From Cutaneotrichosporon cavernicola (lineage: Eukaryota > Basidiomycota > Tremellomycetes > Trichosporonales > Trichosporonaceae), in the NCBI RefSeq assembly GCF_030864355.1, contig NC_083396.1, positions 2,914,001 to 2,978,000 on the forward strand: a stretch of DNA of 64,000 bases, given 5' to 3'. This document shows positions 22,551 through 33,387 of this stretch, in pieces (the first letter of the stretch is position 1; each line of letters starts with the position of its first letter). The position numbers were made by a program, and so were the translations under genes. Below the pieces are notes generated by a model. It saw only the letters and a list, made by a program, of their open reading frames with translations, did not search any database and was not told the origin of the DNA.

Positions 22551-25247
22551 GTCACACAGTCGCCTTTGTTTACGAGGTGTGGGAGCCGCGCGGAACCGGA
22601 GGCGACGTCGTGTTGGGAGAGGGTGTGTTGACAATTTGGATGAAGCTGAAGGCCTGTCAAGTCGACGTGCGCTGAGTCAACGAGTGGATGGGTGGATGGG
22701 GAAGGGATGAAGAGACCGAGTGGCGATGGAAGAGGTCTGTGGTTGAGGGTGAATGGATGGAAGCAGCTGTCAAGAACGCGAGCAGTCGTGTTTGGGCGTC
22801 GCGTGGTTGGTGCAGTCGGTGGTATTCGGGGACAGGAATGTTTGTGATCAAGGGGGAAGGATGTTTAGTGATGGTTGATGCAGTGATGGGATGTCTCTCT
22901 GCAAGATTGAGGTGGATGGATGGATGTTTAATGGAGAGGTTGAATCAAGTTGTTTGAGAAAGAAACAATCCAAGGACGAGTGGACAATAACTAGGATGGG
23001 GTGTTAGTGAGAGAGAGAGAGAGACACGGGTGAGTCAAGGGGGGGATTGAGGAGGGAAGAAAGGGCTCAAACCTATCGTTTCCCCCTTGATTTCTCAACC
23101 TTCCCTCCATCCCTCTCTTAAGCTCCTATTCAACCCCTGTTTTGTCCTACCCAAATTGCCTAAAACCGCGACTGCTTTGTACATTACGTAATAACAAATC
23201 CCACCAAAGTCACACACGTGCAAGGCACCAAAATTGACTTGTCCCATCAGTTGAAATAAATCATTCTCGACTCGGTACCCTCGTCTCTCCGCGCTCTCCG
23301 ACCTCTCCGAGGCTGCCGGAAAACAAAGATCAACGCATGCGTAAGCGCAAACCTTGTCCCCGCATCCCGCAGCATCCAGGTAGTAAAAAAAGCGGGGCCA
23401 TTGTCTGAGGTGTTGGCATGTTGGTGGCGAAATGAAATCATTCTCCGCCACCCTGTGGTTGTGAAACGGCGACATGGGGGATGCAGATCACACCCTACAT
23501 GTACTAGCTCATTTCTAACATTGTCATTTGGACTTGGGCCCTGGTAAGTGTCATACGTGTCATGCTAACCTGTTCACACTCTCATCGACCGTCTTTGAGT
23601 TTTGTAAGTTATTCTTACCCCACTCCAGCGTGCATCAGTGTCATTCCAACTAGACGCCTAGCGGTTTCTGGAGACTGGCAGATCTGCAAGCGGAGTGTCG
23701 TCACTCGGTGTCTTGTTCAGTTGATGCACTCCAAGTAGATCTAGCACCTTCAGGCAGACCTGCAGACCTTTGCGAATTGTGTAGCGGGGCAAAATGTCCA
23801 CATGACTGCCATCAGACGCGGCGTCGCCGGGCGGATCATCAGCCCACTCTCATCTCAAGACAACAAGCTCACATGACCTGACCAAATTGCTAGGAAGATG
23901 GTCCCCGAATCAGCACCCACGCCGCCTCAGCAGACATGACGATGTGGCGCACAGACGGGTCCGTCCCCGATCCCCGCTGCCCTGCGGACCTGCGGTGCGT
24001 ACCGTCCGTTTGATGAAGATGAGGTCTCGGCTCATGGGGGTCGTGGGGACGTGGGCACAGGAATGCAGGCATGCTATTGTTTTTTTCCCGACGAGCGCGT
24101 GGGAAGAAGGTCTGTGCACATGGATGGTGGACGCTTGACATCGCGCCATCACTACTAGTTGCAGATACGATCAGTGACTGACAGTGACCATCAGCGGCGA
24201 AAGAAGTAGATGAAAGAAGTCAAGCGCGTTCCCACAATCGCGGAGCATCAGCAGTCGGGGAGCGTTACGGGTGATGTAACGGAGGTTCGTGACTGCACTT
24301 ACCATCCAATGCAGCCTACATGAGCATGGACATGAGCATGGGTCACGCAGCTACGCAGGGCCGATAGGATGAGTCATGTGATTGTAAGGCCGCAGGGGTA
24401 AAAGGGGAAGTGTCGTGATGATGATGAGGGAATGTGGGAGAAGAGCATGGGATCCTGCAGGAGGAGAGTCGTACAACTGAGCCCCGCATTGACACGAGGC
24501 GGGGGCAAGATGGTGGAGACCGTTGTCCTGTGAGAACTTAACAATTCAGTCAATTGAATTACAGCTGCAGTGGCGCACCGCAACGTAACAAGCGCAGAAT
24601 ACAGAGGTATGTGACAAACAGCGGGCTACGGTGGAGCTCAGGAAATATTGCCCAGTTGTGAGGTTGAGATAAGCAAAGGATAAGTGGAGGACAAGTGGCT
24701 GTGCGTGCTGTATATCTTGAGAGAGCACTTGGCCTGCAACGTACAAGCTCGCACGCCAGTCTAGATCGAGGCGGGGACTAGCCGTGCGCGTGTCGGACAG
24801 GTTGTCGTCGGTGGGGTACACTGATTCCAGACAGGTTGAGTTCAGATCAAGAGGCAACTGAGCGGCTACTCTTCCCATTACGACTTATCTGCGAGCTGAG
24901 TCTACATGTGCGAGTATGAGCTGTACGCGCGGACCATTGAGGTCGTAGAGGATAGCCGTGCGGAAGGGTGTGACAGGCGGAGCCATCACTGAGGTAAGAA
25001 GCCGACCCAAGACATGAATACTGGATACCGAGATACGAGACTTGTCTGTAGAGATGGCCATCCTGAGATCTTGAGAGATTACGCGATTCATGTTACAATA
25101 CTGCATCTACATTAAAGGCTACGGGAGGGGTTTGAATGGTGAGAAGCATATTGAGGGCTCAGTCTGGAGCCGGTCAAATTCAGTCACGTGGTTCGGCGAG
25201 TTTCGGGTGGGACGCCGCCCTACAGAAGCTTCCACCCAGAACATCTT
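22551..25247. other. Long gene-free region upstream of the Wee1-like gene
   Basis: No convincing CDS lies in these 2.7 kb. The first 550 bp, read on the minus strand, are pyrimidine rich and look like a long Wee1 leader. A short GA repeat lies near 23010-23023. Sequence near 24305-24345 repeats CATGAGCATGGACATGAG-like units. The palindrome at 24544 lies here. The remainder (23.5-25.2 kb) has mixed composition with only short frames; a non-coding RNA is possible. Confidence 0.5.
24544..24559. repeat. Palindrome ATTCA-N6-TGAAT (site 2)
   Basis: ATTCAGTCAATTGAAT has the same 5-bp arms and 6-bp centre length as sites at 18645 and 36180. It lies in the intergenic region between the Wee1-like and BAX-inhibitor genes. 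Confidence 0.65.
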
Positions 25248-26230
25248 CTAGTCGTTGTTCGAGTTGTTGAGCTGTTGTCAACTCGGTTTCTGACCTCCTG
25301 GACTCACAATACGCAGAATGTAGAGGAATAGATTCAAGAAATCGAGATAGAGGGACAGCGACGCTGGCCCGTTAGCGCAGAAAACGTCTCTGAACTCACC
25401 GAGAATCGCCTCGTCAACACTCAGACGCTTCATGATGTTTTGGGTGTCGTAGAGGACAAAGCCGGAGAAGACGAGGACACCAATACACGCAATGACGAGG
25501 TCGGTCGTCTTGCCAAAGGGGATGAAGATGCCGACGAGGCCCGCGGTGATAAGACCCATGAGGCCGCCGAAGAGGAATGGGCCAAAGCTGCTAAAGTCGA
25601 GCTTGGTCTGGAACGTGAAGAGCGTGAAGCCGACGAACACACCCGTGGTAATAATCAGAGCCTGCATAACCTGGTGTCAGTTCGTCTTGTTGGTTTACCC
25701 ACAATCTTGGCGTCGTAGAACGAGCATGTCGTGCCGATCATGATGCTCTCGAAGAACGTAAACGCCGTGAGGACGAGCATGTTGGCCGGGTAGTTGTGGC
25801 GCTTCCAGTACACGCCGAAGAGGCTGATGAACGAGCAGATAACCGAGACGATGATGATCCACGGGTTGTTCTGGACATACGCCCCGGGACCAGGGAGCAT
25901 GAGAACCCCGCTGACGGCAGCGGTGAGACCGAGCTGGCAGAGCAGGATGGCGTAGACTTTGCGGATGAACGCGCGGCGGATCGCCTCGTCGCAGTCGGCG
26001 ACGACGACACCGATCTTGAAGTCGTCAGGAATGTCGTCCTCGGCCGGCTGGTCCATCCACGCGTTGCGGCTGCTTCCGGCCTGTGCAGCGAGAGTTGCGG
26101 CGGCAAAGTCGTCGGGACCGAGGCCTGCCATGCCCTTCTGCTGGGGCGCCGAGGACTGGCCAAGGAGCGGCGTGGACGAGCTAGCGTCTTCGCCGCCGTT
26201 GGTTGAGCCGTACTTTGGTGGCGAAGTCAT
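25248..26230 (-). CDS. BAX-inhibitor-1/TMBIM (LFG) family membrane protein, 292 aa
   Basis: Multi-pass membrane protein of the TMBIM family, linked in other organisms to ER calcium leak and stress or cell-death control. Exons: 26230-25703, 25670-25400, 25363-25308, 25271-25248. About 100 soluble N-terminal residues (MTSPPKYGSTNGGEDASSST) precede seven predicted hydrophobic segments. Family blocks include AFIRKVYAILLCQLGLTAA, GLMGLITAGLVGIFIPF, GVLVFSGFVLYDTQNIMKRL and SLYLDFLNLFLYILRI. The last exon is 24 nt and adds LNNSNND, a normal C-terminus for this family. Spliced junctions are all in phase. It shares a 302-bp divergent promoter with the antizyme gene. Confidence 0.92.
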
Positions 26231-26532
26231 TATGGCTGTGAGAGTGATGGAGAGAGTGCTAGATGCCCTTGTTCGGTGGCAAAGTCTGGAACTCCGAAGC
26301 TACGTCACTGCTACAGAAGAAGAGTACCAAGTGCCACATCTTATAACGCCACGGAAATTGCCACGTTGTTAAATATCCGTTTATCCATTTCATAACCGGA
26401 TCCTCCAGTGGCAAAGCGAGGCGGTGAAGGGATCGGCGAGTGGAGTTTATCCCGTCAACCAGCGATGGCGACAACGCCAAGCTAAGAGTCTTCACATCAT
26501 TCTCTTATCGCATACACAGCTCCGTATCCACC
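26231..26532. promoter_or_regulatory. Divergent promoter, BAX-inhibitor / antizyme
   Basis: The 302 bp lie between outward-facing start codons. An A/T-rich patch with TTATAACG near 26341 is a possible TATA-like element; its direction is not determined. Antizyme translation starts in a good context (TCCACCATGAAC). Confidence 0.5.
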
Positions 26533-27529
26533 ATGAACGCCTCGACGACGAGTATGGACATCGACAGTCCGTGGATGTTCGCAAACTCGGTCAAGTACTC
26601 CACTCCGGCTCACTCCACTCCTGCTCTGGCGCTTGCGCGCGCAGGTGGTCCAGAGGGCACCACATATCTCTATCAGCTCGACGACGCCCCGGCGGCCGCC
26701 CCGGGGTATTATTCAACGTCGGCTACCGGGGCAAAGCGGTGGGTTTGAGGCGGGCGGGGGGACGGACGGCACCTACCTCCCGCCAACAACTGTTGCCACC
26801 TACCCGACACCCCCCTCGAGTCTGTCGGGAAGCTACCGCGTACCCGCGCGGCCCCCACCTGAACAGCTGTATCCCCTTACACCGTCGTCGGTTGCTTCCA
26901 ACCTGGTATCCAACCTCTATCGCCCTAACGCGTGCTCGTTGACGCGTTCCGCGTCTGGCGCGTCCGCGAAATCAACCGCGTCCTCCACTTCCTCGACATC
27001 CTCAGACGATGCGGCGCGCTGTGGTCCAGTCCTACCCCTCATCCACGGCGTGTTTCCAGCAACGGCATCCTCCGTATCCGCGGCATCGCACATGCTGGAG
27101 ATCGTTACACCCCCCACCCACGTGCTGCACGGCTTCATCGCCGACGAGCCGACCCTCGGCCGCCTCGTGTTCGTCCACCTGCCACCGACGCACGCTAGCG
27201 CGCCGGCGCGCCCCGAAGTCCTCGCGCCGCACTTCTTCAACGTTCTCCACAGCGACGGGCCGACGTACTCAGCCGCACCGGCCCCTCCAACGGGTCCCGT
27301 CGCGCTCGATATCCGCGAGAGTCTCACTGCCCTCCTAGATCTAGCGGACGAGATCGAGGGTACGCAACTCGTCCTCATCCTCGACAAGGACGAGCGTGAG
27401 CCCGCCCCGCTCGCCGAACTCATGCACGCGCTCATGTACGTCGGCGGTACGCCTGTTCGCCCCGGCGCCCCCGTCGGCGAGTGGGAGTGGGACGCGCGCC
27501 GCTGGGCGCTCGTCTCTATCGAGCTGTAG
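26533..27529 (+). CDS. OAZ1: Ornithine decarboxylase antizyme requiring +1 frameshift, about 331 aa
   Basis: Antizyme binds ornithine decarboxylase and sends it to the proteasome, lowering polyamine synthesis. Two overlapping frames encode it. ORF1 runs from ATG 26533 to a TGA at 26746-26748 (71 codons, ending GAKRWV). ORF2 is in the +1 frame from 26747 and ends at 27529 (260 codons, starting EAGGGTDGTYLPP). ORF2 carries the antizyme domain: ESLTALLDLADEIEGTQLVL, then ILDKDERE, then LMYVGGTPVRPGAP and RRWALVSIEL at the C-terminus. A small basic/Ser-rich N-terminal frame followed by a +1 shift at a UGA is the known antizyme arrangement, driven by high polyamines. I see no intron with a branch site that would join the frames. 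An unusual intron or a sequencing indel is the alternative. Confidence 0.85.
26743..26748 (+). other. Predicted +1 programmed frameshift site GTT-TGA
   Basis: In frame 0 the codons read TGG GTT TGA. Slipping one base past the T of TGA gives GAG GCG GGC and enters the antizyme domain frame. A G-rich run (GAGGCGGGCGGGGGGACGG, from 26747) follows directly. It could form a structured or quadruplex stimulator, which is inference. Antizyme shifts at NNN-UGA are established knowledge for this family. Confidence 0.8.
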
Positions 27530-27828
27530 GCACGGATCTCCTCCCTTCCTGTTCTCTTCCACAATTCACGCGCGCCAAGCCCGTAAGCCAAGCCCATTAC
27601 CCCATAATCATCCGGCCAGAGCCGGTACATCTCCACTTGTACGACTGTTGTAGCGATAAGGAGACAAGACATGCATCTTTGACGACCACTAACCGTCAAA
27701 CGCCAAGGCAAAAACAAAGTTCGTCACGCCCGTCGCATCTTGATACAGCGACCCCTGTTGGGCAAGACGCAATCCATGATCTATTCACTGACACGTCTGA
27801 CACGTCTGACATCTCACCACCACAAATC
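27530..27828. other. Intergenic, antizyme 3' UTR and next promoter
   Basis: The 299 bp lie between tandem plus-strand genes. A direct repeat ACACGTCTG ACACGTCTG lies near 27791-27810, just before the next start codon. No gene seen. Confidence 0.5.
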
Positions 27829-28504
27829 ATGGCGCCGCGCAGTGTGGCTGACAGCGCCTCTGAACTCGTGAGTCCTACCAACCCAACTAACGCAGGTGAC
27901 CTGAGCGGCGCCGACACGGATACACTCCTCCTTCGCGCGATGCCGCCCAGCACGCCCAGCACACCGGCGCATCCATCCCGCGCTTCCCACACAGTTCGAC
28001 ACAGAGCGACGTCCGGTTCGGGCTGGTCGGGCACAGCGCCCACAAAGCTCTTCCCTTCTTCGCTCGCTTGCACTTCCAACACCCAGGCCCCCGTCCCCAC
28101 TTGGCCCGCCTACAAGCATGGCCCCTCCATCTGCCCAGCACCCACCCTCACTCGGCCGGTATCTTCTCTCACCGGCACTCCGCCCTCACACATAACACGC
28201 ACACACAAAACCCGCGGGCGCCGACACCGCAGCGTGGTGCGCGAAATCGCCCGTCTCCGTCGTGCTCGGTTTGAGGCGTGGGCTGTGAGTCCATCCCAGC
28301 TCTCCCTTGCACTTTCATCTTTCTCCCAAAACCCCACCCCTTTTTCCCTCCTTTTCCGCCCGTCTCATAAAGCCCAGCTGACACTAGACCGCCTGTATCC
28401 AGTCCATGGCGCGCGACGCGGCGCTGGTGGGCGCCATCCGGGCGGCAGTGGCAGATATGGAACGTGTCGTTGCGGAGCGTGGTGTTCCGGTGCGATGGCA
28501 GTAG
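27829..28504 (+). CDS. Hypothetical small protein, two exons, 190 aa
   Basis: Function unknown. Exons 27829-28284 and 28388-28504 join in phase 0. The 103-bp intron has GTGAGT and CTGACACTAG ends. The first 130 residues are Ser/Thr/Pro rich and probably disordered. The C-terminal 60 residues form a basic, amphipathic helical region (RRHRSVVREIARLRRARFEA) that continues across the splice site into ACIQSMARDAALVGAIRAAV and ends RGVPVRWQ. That the intron joins two parts of one helix, with sense codons on both sides, supports a real gene. A potential GT-AG pair near 27869-27895 would create a stop and was not used. I do not recognise the family. Confidence 0.55.
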
Positions 28505-29295
28505 TATGTGTCTCCCTCTGTCGCGCTGTCACCGTTAAATGTATCAAACGGTGAGGAACAATGGCCCAAGCTAATTTGGTGCCAAGTGTAAGAAGGTAAG
28601 AAGGCTTTACATATCCACATATCCATACAGCGAGAAGGATGCCCGTACGTGCCTTCGCACTCGTTCATGTGAAAGAACTCAGGGTTTCGATCCAAAACCG
28701 CTCGGGGCCGCGAATGTGGCTCCTGTTTGGAGGAGGCGGGCCTCTCCTATCACCGGCGTATGGTGGAGCAGATGGAGTCGGCTTGGGCCAGGCTTATGTA
28801 GAGAGGCACAGCTTCTGGTGTACAATTGTCGTGCTACAGAAGCGATAGAACCAGTAGACTGTATCAGCGACGTGTGATGCACCGCTGTCCTCGGAGCGGA
28901 CCCTTGGGGCTGAACAATTAGGTAGGGAAGGTGGTGGCGAGGAAGGTTGAGTGTACTCGTGTACTTGTGGGGAGTCTTGTTTCCACCAACTCTCACACTT
29001 TTTCAACTTCCAGCAATCACACAATCTCTACAATCCACAATCCACCAACGAATCTACTCTCACCAGTATGTCTCTCGCCTACAATCAGCGATTGGGAGAC
29101 AGGTTGGTGGTGCAGCCGTGTTACACAGCTTCTGGAGTCGTGTTTATCCTTTGCTCCCTTGGAAAGCTTCTAACTGTAGTATTAATTCGAGTGGTTGATT
29201 TGCCGGTTATCTTCCAAGCTTCTCGAATCTTCAACTCCAACCATCACAAACTCACTCTCAACATTTCTCAGCCCACCATCTGCCCAACATCCACC
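28505..29295. other. Intergenic region before the small-paralogue array
   Basis: The 791 bp hold no supported gene. The stretch from about 28977 to 29067 is C/A/T rich and ends at an ATG (29068). It resembles the leader directly before the first intact array gene (29200-29295), so it may be a duplicated leader or a decayed copy. The frame from 29068 stays open into the array gene, but its early part looks non-coding. Confidence 0.4.
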
Positions 29296-29782
29296 ATGCT
29301 GGGTCTCACTCACCACGAACGGTTTCTTTGGTTGGAGCTCAACCGCGTCCAGGTATACTCCGATCAATATCAAGAACTCAAGGTATGTACCACCTTCCTC
29401 GGGCGCCTTCCTTGATTCATGTACCTGTGGTTGGTGATCAACTGTAGCACACGAGGGACTGACAACAGACATGGGTTGTAAGCGCTTCTCTCGATTGCCC
29501 CAAGCGCAACGATATACGCCGAGCGCGAAAGGCCCACAAGGAAGGGAAACTCCTGGTGGTCAAGCTGGCTTCGTGTATGAAGTTTCTCAACGAAGTCTAT
29601 GACGGAGGCAAGATCGACCACGTGAGCCTACTGTACATTGGGTACACTGACACGAGCTCACGTTCAAGCTGTGGAAGGAGCGGTTCAACGCCGAAAGTGC
29701 CGTTGCTGTGGCGTCGATTGCTAACGACGTCGCCACATACGGCCTCGAGGTTCTCGAGGGGCCGCCGCCGAAGAATCAGTGA
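29296..29782 (+). CDS. Array copy A: small protein of unknown family, 121 aa
   Basis: Function unknown. Exons 29296-29382, 29469-29621 and 29657-29782 join in phase 0 with GT-AG introns of 86 and 35 bp. It begins MLGLTHHERFLWLELNRVQ; copy C also begins with a Thr-His-His block followed by Leu-Asn. The residues before the last intron read KLASCMKFLNEVYDGGKIDH, aligning over 20 positions with copies C and G. The last exon opens LTFKLWKERF, with the family's Trp at position 6 and Phe at position 10. No signal peptide or membrane segment. It appears intact, but expression cannot be judged from sequence. Confidence 0.6.
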
Positions 29783-29950
29783 TCGATTGTTGGATGACCC
29801 GTAGGCCCCAGCACCGAAGTTCGATAAAACCCGCAGTCCCGTATTTTCGTTTCTGCATTCTCTTCATACATGTACTGTACCTCTCTTCAACACTTCTCCA
29901 TTTCTCACCTTCTCACCTTCTCACTTTCCTCCCAACTGTAGATTCTTGAG

Positions 29951-30736
29951 ATGACCGGACCCGTCCCCGAGCAGCAACTGTCAACCGTCGAACCTGAACT
30001 GCGCAGGGTTCTACACTATCTTCCTGCAGCTGGAGGTACGTATTTCCTGATTACAGCTAACACGAGCTCAAATATAACGCCAAGGTACGTCTCCCAAGAG
30101 AGGGCTGATACCAGGCGACCAGCAGCACGCAGTCATATGAGGACACCGAGACGATCGTCAAGCTCTACGGGATACGCGCGTGGACATCCAGGGTTCACCC
30201 TTCGGCCGCCTCAGTATGCTTAATGTCTGCACTAACAAGACAAGATGGACGAGGTTGGTTGCGGGTGATAATCTTAGGCTACCTGAATTGCAGCTGCTGA
30301 ACTCAGCTCACGATTATCGCTTAGACGACGGGAGCGTTTGCTGCATGAGAGGGTCGAGTTCACTTCCATGTCGCCAATCTATCGTTCACTCGCTTTCTGA
30401 ACGCCGGTACCACAATAGAGAGTACGAGTACAGCGTACAGAATGCGCTGGCGGCAAGTGGCATCATGCCCAATGGACCCAGTACCAGGAACAGTTGAACT
30501 GCCCAATCAAGAATTTCACGTTGCGCAACGTCTGTCACCTTATTTGAGATTAGATTCCACCGAATTATTGGAACGGTACTCGCCATCATACAAAGCGCTG
30601 ATTCCAGGATGAGTACGACAAATGGGAGCCCGAGTTCGACGTGAGGGATCACCATGTCCTCCGTCAGCAGATCAAAGCTCTGGGGCCCCTGTCCGTGACG
30701 TTCTCCACGTTCTCTCAGGAGACTAATCACCCTTAG
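29951..30736 (+). pseudogene. Array copy B: decayed paralogue
   Basis: An ATG at 29951 follows a C/T-rich leader and encodes MTGPVPEQQLSTVEPELRRV. An 18-nt microexon (30067-30084, LKYNAK), a 30-bp intron (30085-30114) and an exon from 30115 (ATSSTQSYEDTETIVKLYGI) follow, but in a frame the first exon cannot enter. The terminal exon 30608-30736, behind CTGATTCCAG, opens DEYDKWEPEF, with Trp 6 and Phe 10 as in the other copies. Between them (30300-30600) frames are broken. I read this as a paralogue damaged by frameshifts; an unrecognised splice pattern is the alternative. Confidence 0.5.
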
Positions 30737-31007
30737 TGGTATGTGGTGTATAGGCAGGTAGTCGCTTGTATAAGGCTGTGGTGATCTTGGCTATTTTAGT
30801 TAAACCTATATAACGGGGTACGGTGGCCGAAGGTGCGTGACGGGTGTTTTCGAGGATTGACATCTCACTTCCTCTGGCCTGCCCTATTCAACCATCTTCG
30901 TCTCTCCGCTGCATTCTTAACTCTTCATCTCTCATATCCTTCCCTCCGCATTCTCGATCTCGTACTTTATTCCCATTTCTACAACCCACAACCTCAGCCG
31001 AATACAA

Positions 31008-31473
31008 ATGTCTAACATCGCCGACCCAAACTCCGTGCATCTGTGGAAGGCTGCGCGAGAGCTACGCCCGCTTCGAAGATATCGAGCTACGTCGCTACCG
31101 CTTCCATCTGACACCAGGGCCAGTTTCCAAACTGAGTACAATGTAGCATTACTTATGAAACTGCTGACGCCTGGAAACTTGACAACATCCCTTCCCGCGT
31201 AGCAATGATCCAGAGCACCCGGGTAGCGATGGACATGGCCGTCCGCGACGTCGACTTCGAATTCATCCCCAGCCACACATGAGCACTACCCTCATCCCTG
31301 GAAAAAAGCCCCACCGCGTGCTTAAAGCAAGGGCCGGCTGACACCAGAATAGTGCCGGCCATTGGTTTGAGGACATTGAACTGATGGATAGCTACCGCCT
31401 CCCCGTCGGTCGCCATCTGGCAGTTGGATCCATTCACCTGCAAACCACTTCAGGGCTGGTCGCCAAATACTAG
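31008..31473 (+). pseudogene. Array copy D: decayed paralogue
   Basis: Starts ATG 31008 (MSNIADPNSVHLWKAARELR) after a long pyrimidine-rich leader. Family-like segments then occur in different frames: ESYARFEDIELRRYRF near 31055-31100, and SRVAMIQSTRVAMDMAVRD near 31192-31248. The terminal exon 31348-31473, after GCTGACACCAG, opens NSAGHWFEDI with the conserved Trp at position 6. No splice choice I tried joins all parts in frame, so it is probably a pseudogene. Confidence 0.45.
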
Positions 31474-31756
31474 CGTGGTCGATGGATAAGCAGTTGTTTT
31501 CCAAGCGAGACACCTTCCTTTGTAGCTGGTGTTATAGAGGAAACACTTGCAATATATAGGTCGTTTGTTTTCGGTGGCTGTGGATACGAGCAGTTTGAAG
31601 TAACTGGGGGATCACGGGGGAAGACTTGGGCCATCTTGGATCTACAGTAGGTAATGTACCTAGGTGAGGTGCGAGGTGACAAGGATTCATCCTCCTTCCC
31701 GATCTTGGCGTTTTCCATTCCACCCCAGCCCCACCTCAACTCGTAAACCGTCCACC

Positions 31757-32192
31757 ATGGTCCAAACCCACCACCCCGAACACATCAAGCGCCTCTACAG
31801 TGTCCTGAACAAACTCAAGCAGTTCAGCGAAACCATCACCAGCACCGAAGTATGTCCTCCACGCCATCTCGCTGACAGGAGCGCGAAGACCAGCTCGCGG
31901 ACAAGGTACTACCAACCCAAGTTATACTGACAGAAGTATCCCGACAAGTACGACAGCAGCGACGAGGCGCACCTCAACCGCCTTAAGATCTGCAGCGAAG
32001 CGGTCAAGGAAATGAACGAGAAGATGGAGGTTGCGCTGGAGCTCATAAAGCGCCTCGAGGCCCGGACTTTGATCACCAAGGTTTGGGGGATTGGGGTTGT
32101 GCTGATGCCAGGATGAGAGTGATTGGTGGTTGACCAAGTTCAAGTTTGAGGTGGACCGGGGGAATAAGGGGTATGCTCGTAAAGGGGTTTGA
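31757..32192 (+). CDS. Array copy C: small protein of unknown family, 115 aa
   Basis: Function unknown. Exons 31757-31849, 31879-31905 (27-nt microexon, EREDQLADK), 31934-32080 and 32112-32192; every junction is phase 0. Introns are 29, 28 and 31 bp, shorter than the 32-40 bp elsewhere in the window, yet keep GT, a CTGAC/CTGAT branch-like site and CAG. The protein is charged and helical: it starts MVQTHHPEHIKRLYSVLNKL, has KMEVALELIKRLEARTLITK before the last intron, and DESDWWLTKF (Trp 6, Phe 10) after it. No signal peptide. This is the cleanest member of the array. Confidence 0.62.
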
Positions 32193-32912
32193 GGGGAGTG
32201 CTTGTCGCTATGTTTGTAGTGAGAGAAGGTACATGTAGCTTCTGTGTTGGATACGAGTTCTGTGTTTGCGCTCCGGGACTGACTGACTGACTGACCCGCA
32301 CTCGATCACATCGAGATCGAGATCTGACATAAGACGTAAACTCAGCCAGAACAGCCCGCCTTCATCTTCTCTCCCATTCTTCCATCATCTCATAACCCTC
32401 CTCCACGCCAACACCCAATTCTTCTCGCATGTTATCCCAAATTCACCCGTAGGAGAATCTAGACAGCCTGGCCGACATAACCCTGCTCCTCGGCTCTATC
32501 ATCCTGAAAATACTGGATCATTAACTGCGAGTCTTCCCCTGACTGCAGTCGATGGAGACACATTCGAGAGGCAACGAGACCGTAAGCATACCGGCACTCC
32601 GTTCCTTTTTCTGGCGGCAGCTCGGAACTCGCCTTGAGCGCGGCTTGACTTGTGAACTGTAGATTTTCGAGGGAGATGAGGGAAACGGTGGATGAGGCAA
32701 TGACCGTGTGCGTGTTCATAGCTCCAAGGCCATGATGGAAAATGGAAGCTCCTGAAAGTTGAAGGATAGCTCCTAGACGCTGAATGCTCGTTGAAGGACC
32801 TAATGATGATCATTCAGTCGTGGGTTATTGGAAGGTGACGTGTTTGTCTTGTTTCCCACCTCATCATTTGGCGCGTTTCCCTTTGCAAATTGCCACTGTC
32901 CTTCCAGTAATC
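32193..32912. other. Intergenic between array copies, with possible further relic
   Basis: The 720 bp contain a GACT repeat near 32278-32294 and a typical C/T-rich leader (32350-32430) ending in an ATG that stops after seven codons. On the minus strand an 87-codon frame (32719-32459) is open, but it lacks the family's Trp exon. A seriously decayed array copy is possible; nothing can be called firmly. Confidence 0.35.
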
Positions 32913-33348
32913 ATGATGAGCTTTCCCTCAACCCTGTCGGACGAGGAAAGACCCCCCCGCCCACCAGTTCCGCGATACCTCATCATCCTCGCTAACGCTG
33001 CCAGTAACCAGATCCACGATATCGAGGGATGCTCGTATCGTACCTTCCCTCAACCCGACTAACAGCAGGATCCGCAAATGAGAAACGTAAACCTTCTGTC
33101 TCCTCAGCTGACCACAGACGGACACAGCTCTCCAACAACCCTCTCCCCCAAAGGCCTAAACGGTACGATGAACCGCTGTCTCGATCTCGCCTCACAAATG
33201 CATCACTTGGTCCACACCCTTGATGCCGCACGTGTGCGATGGGGCTGGTTAACAGTAGGCAGGGTATGCGCAGTGGCTCCAGTTACAGTGCAGGGTCCCT
33301 GTGGAGAAGCTACTTACACCAACTCGTTGCCACTCAAGACCATCGTGA
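32913..33348 (+). pseudogene. Array copy F: diverged or decayed paralogue
   Basis: A first exon from ATG 32913 reads MMSFPSTLSDEERPPRPPVP. The family exon 33069-33233 ends GTMNRCLDLASQMHHLVHTL-DAAR. A 25-bp GT-AG intron (33234-33258) joins it to a terminal exon 33259-33348 that opens AGYAQWLQLQ, with Trp at position 6. The DNA near 33170-33213 visibly matches copy G near 33460-33505. No donor links exon 1 to the 33069 exon in frame, so the gene is probably damaged or its first exon lies elsewhere. Confidence 0.45.
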
Positions 33349-33387
33349 GTCCCCACCTTTCTCTTACCTCGGATCGCTAACCACGAG

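Noticed and set aside
26738..26880. An intron joining the two antizyme frames instead of a frameshift
   Set aside because: GT exists but no CTGAC/CTAAC-like branch with a close AG, unlike every other intron in the window; the antizyme family is known to use +1 shifting at UGA.
27869..27895. 27-bp GT-AG segment in the 190-aa hypothetical gene
   Set aside because: Removing it brings a TGA into frame directly, while reading through keeps the frame open.
32459..32719. Minus-strand 87-codon frame between array copies
   Set aside because: It lacks the family's Trp exon and the 20-residue pre-intron helix, and lies opposite a plus-strand leader.
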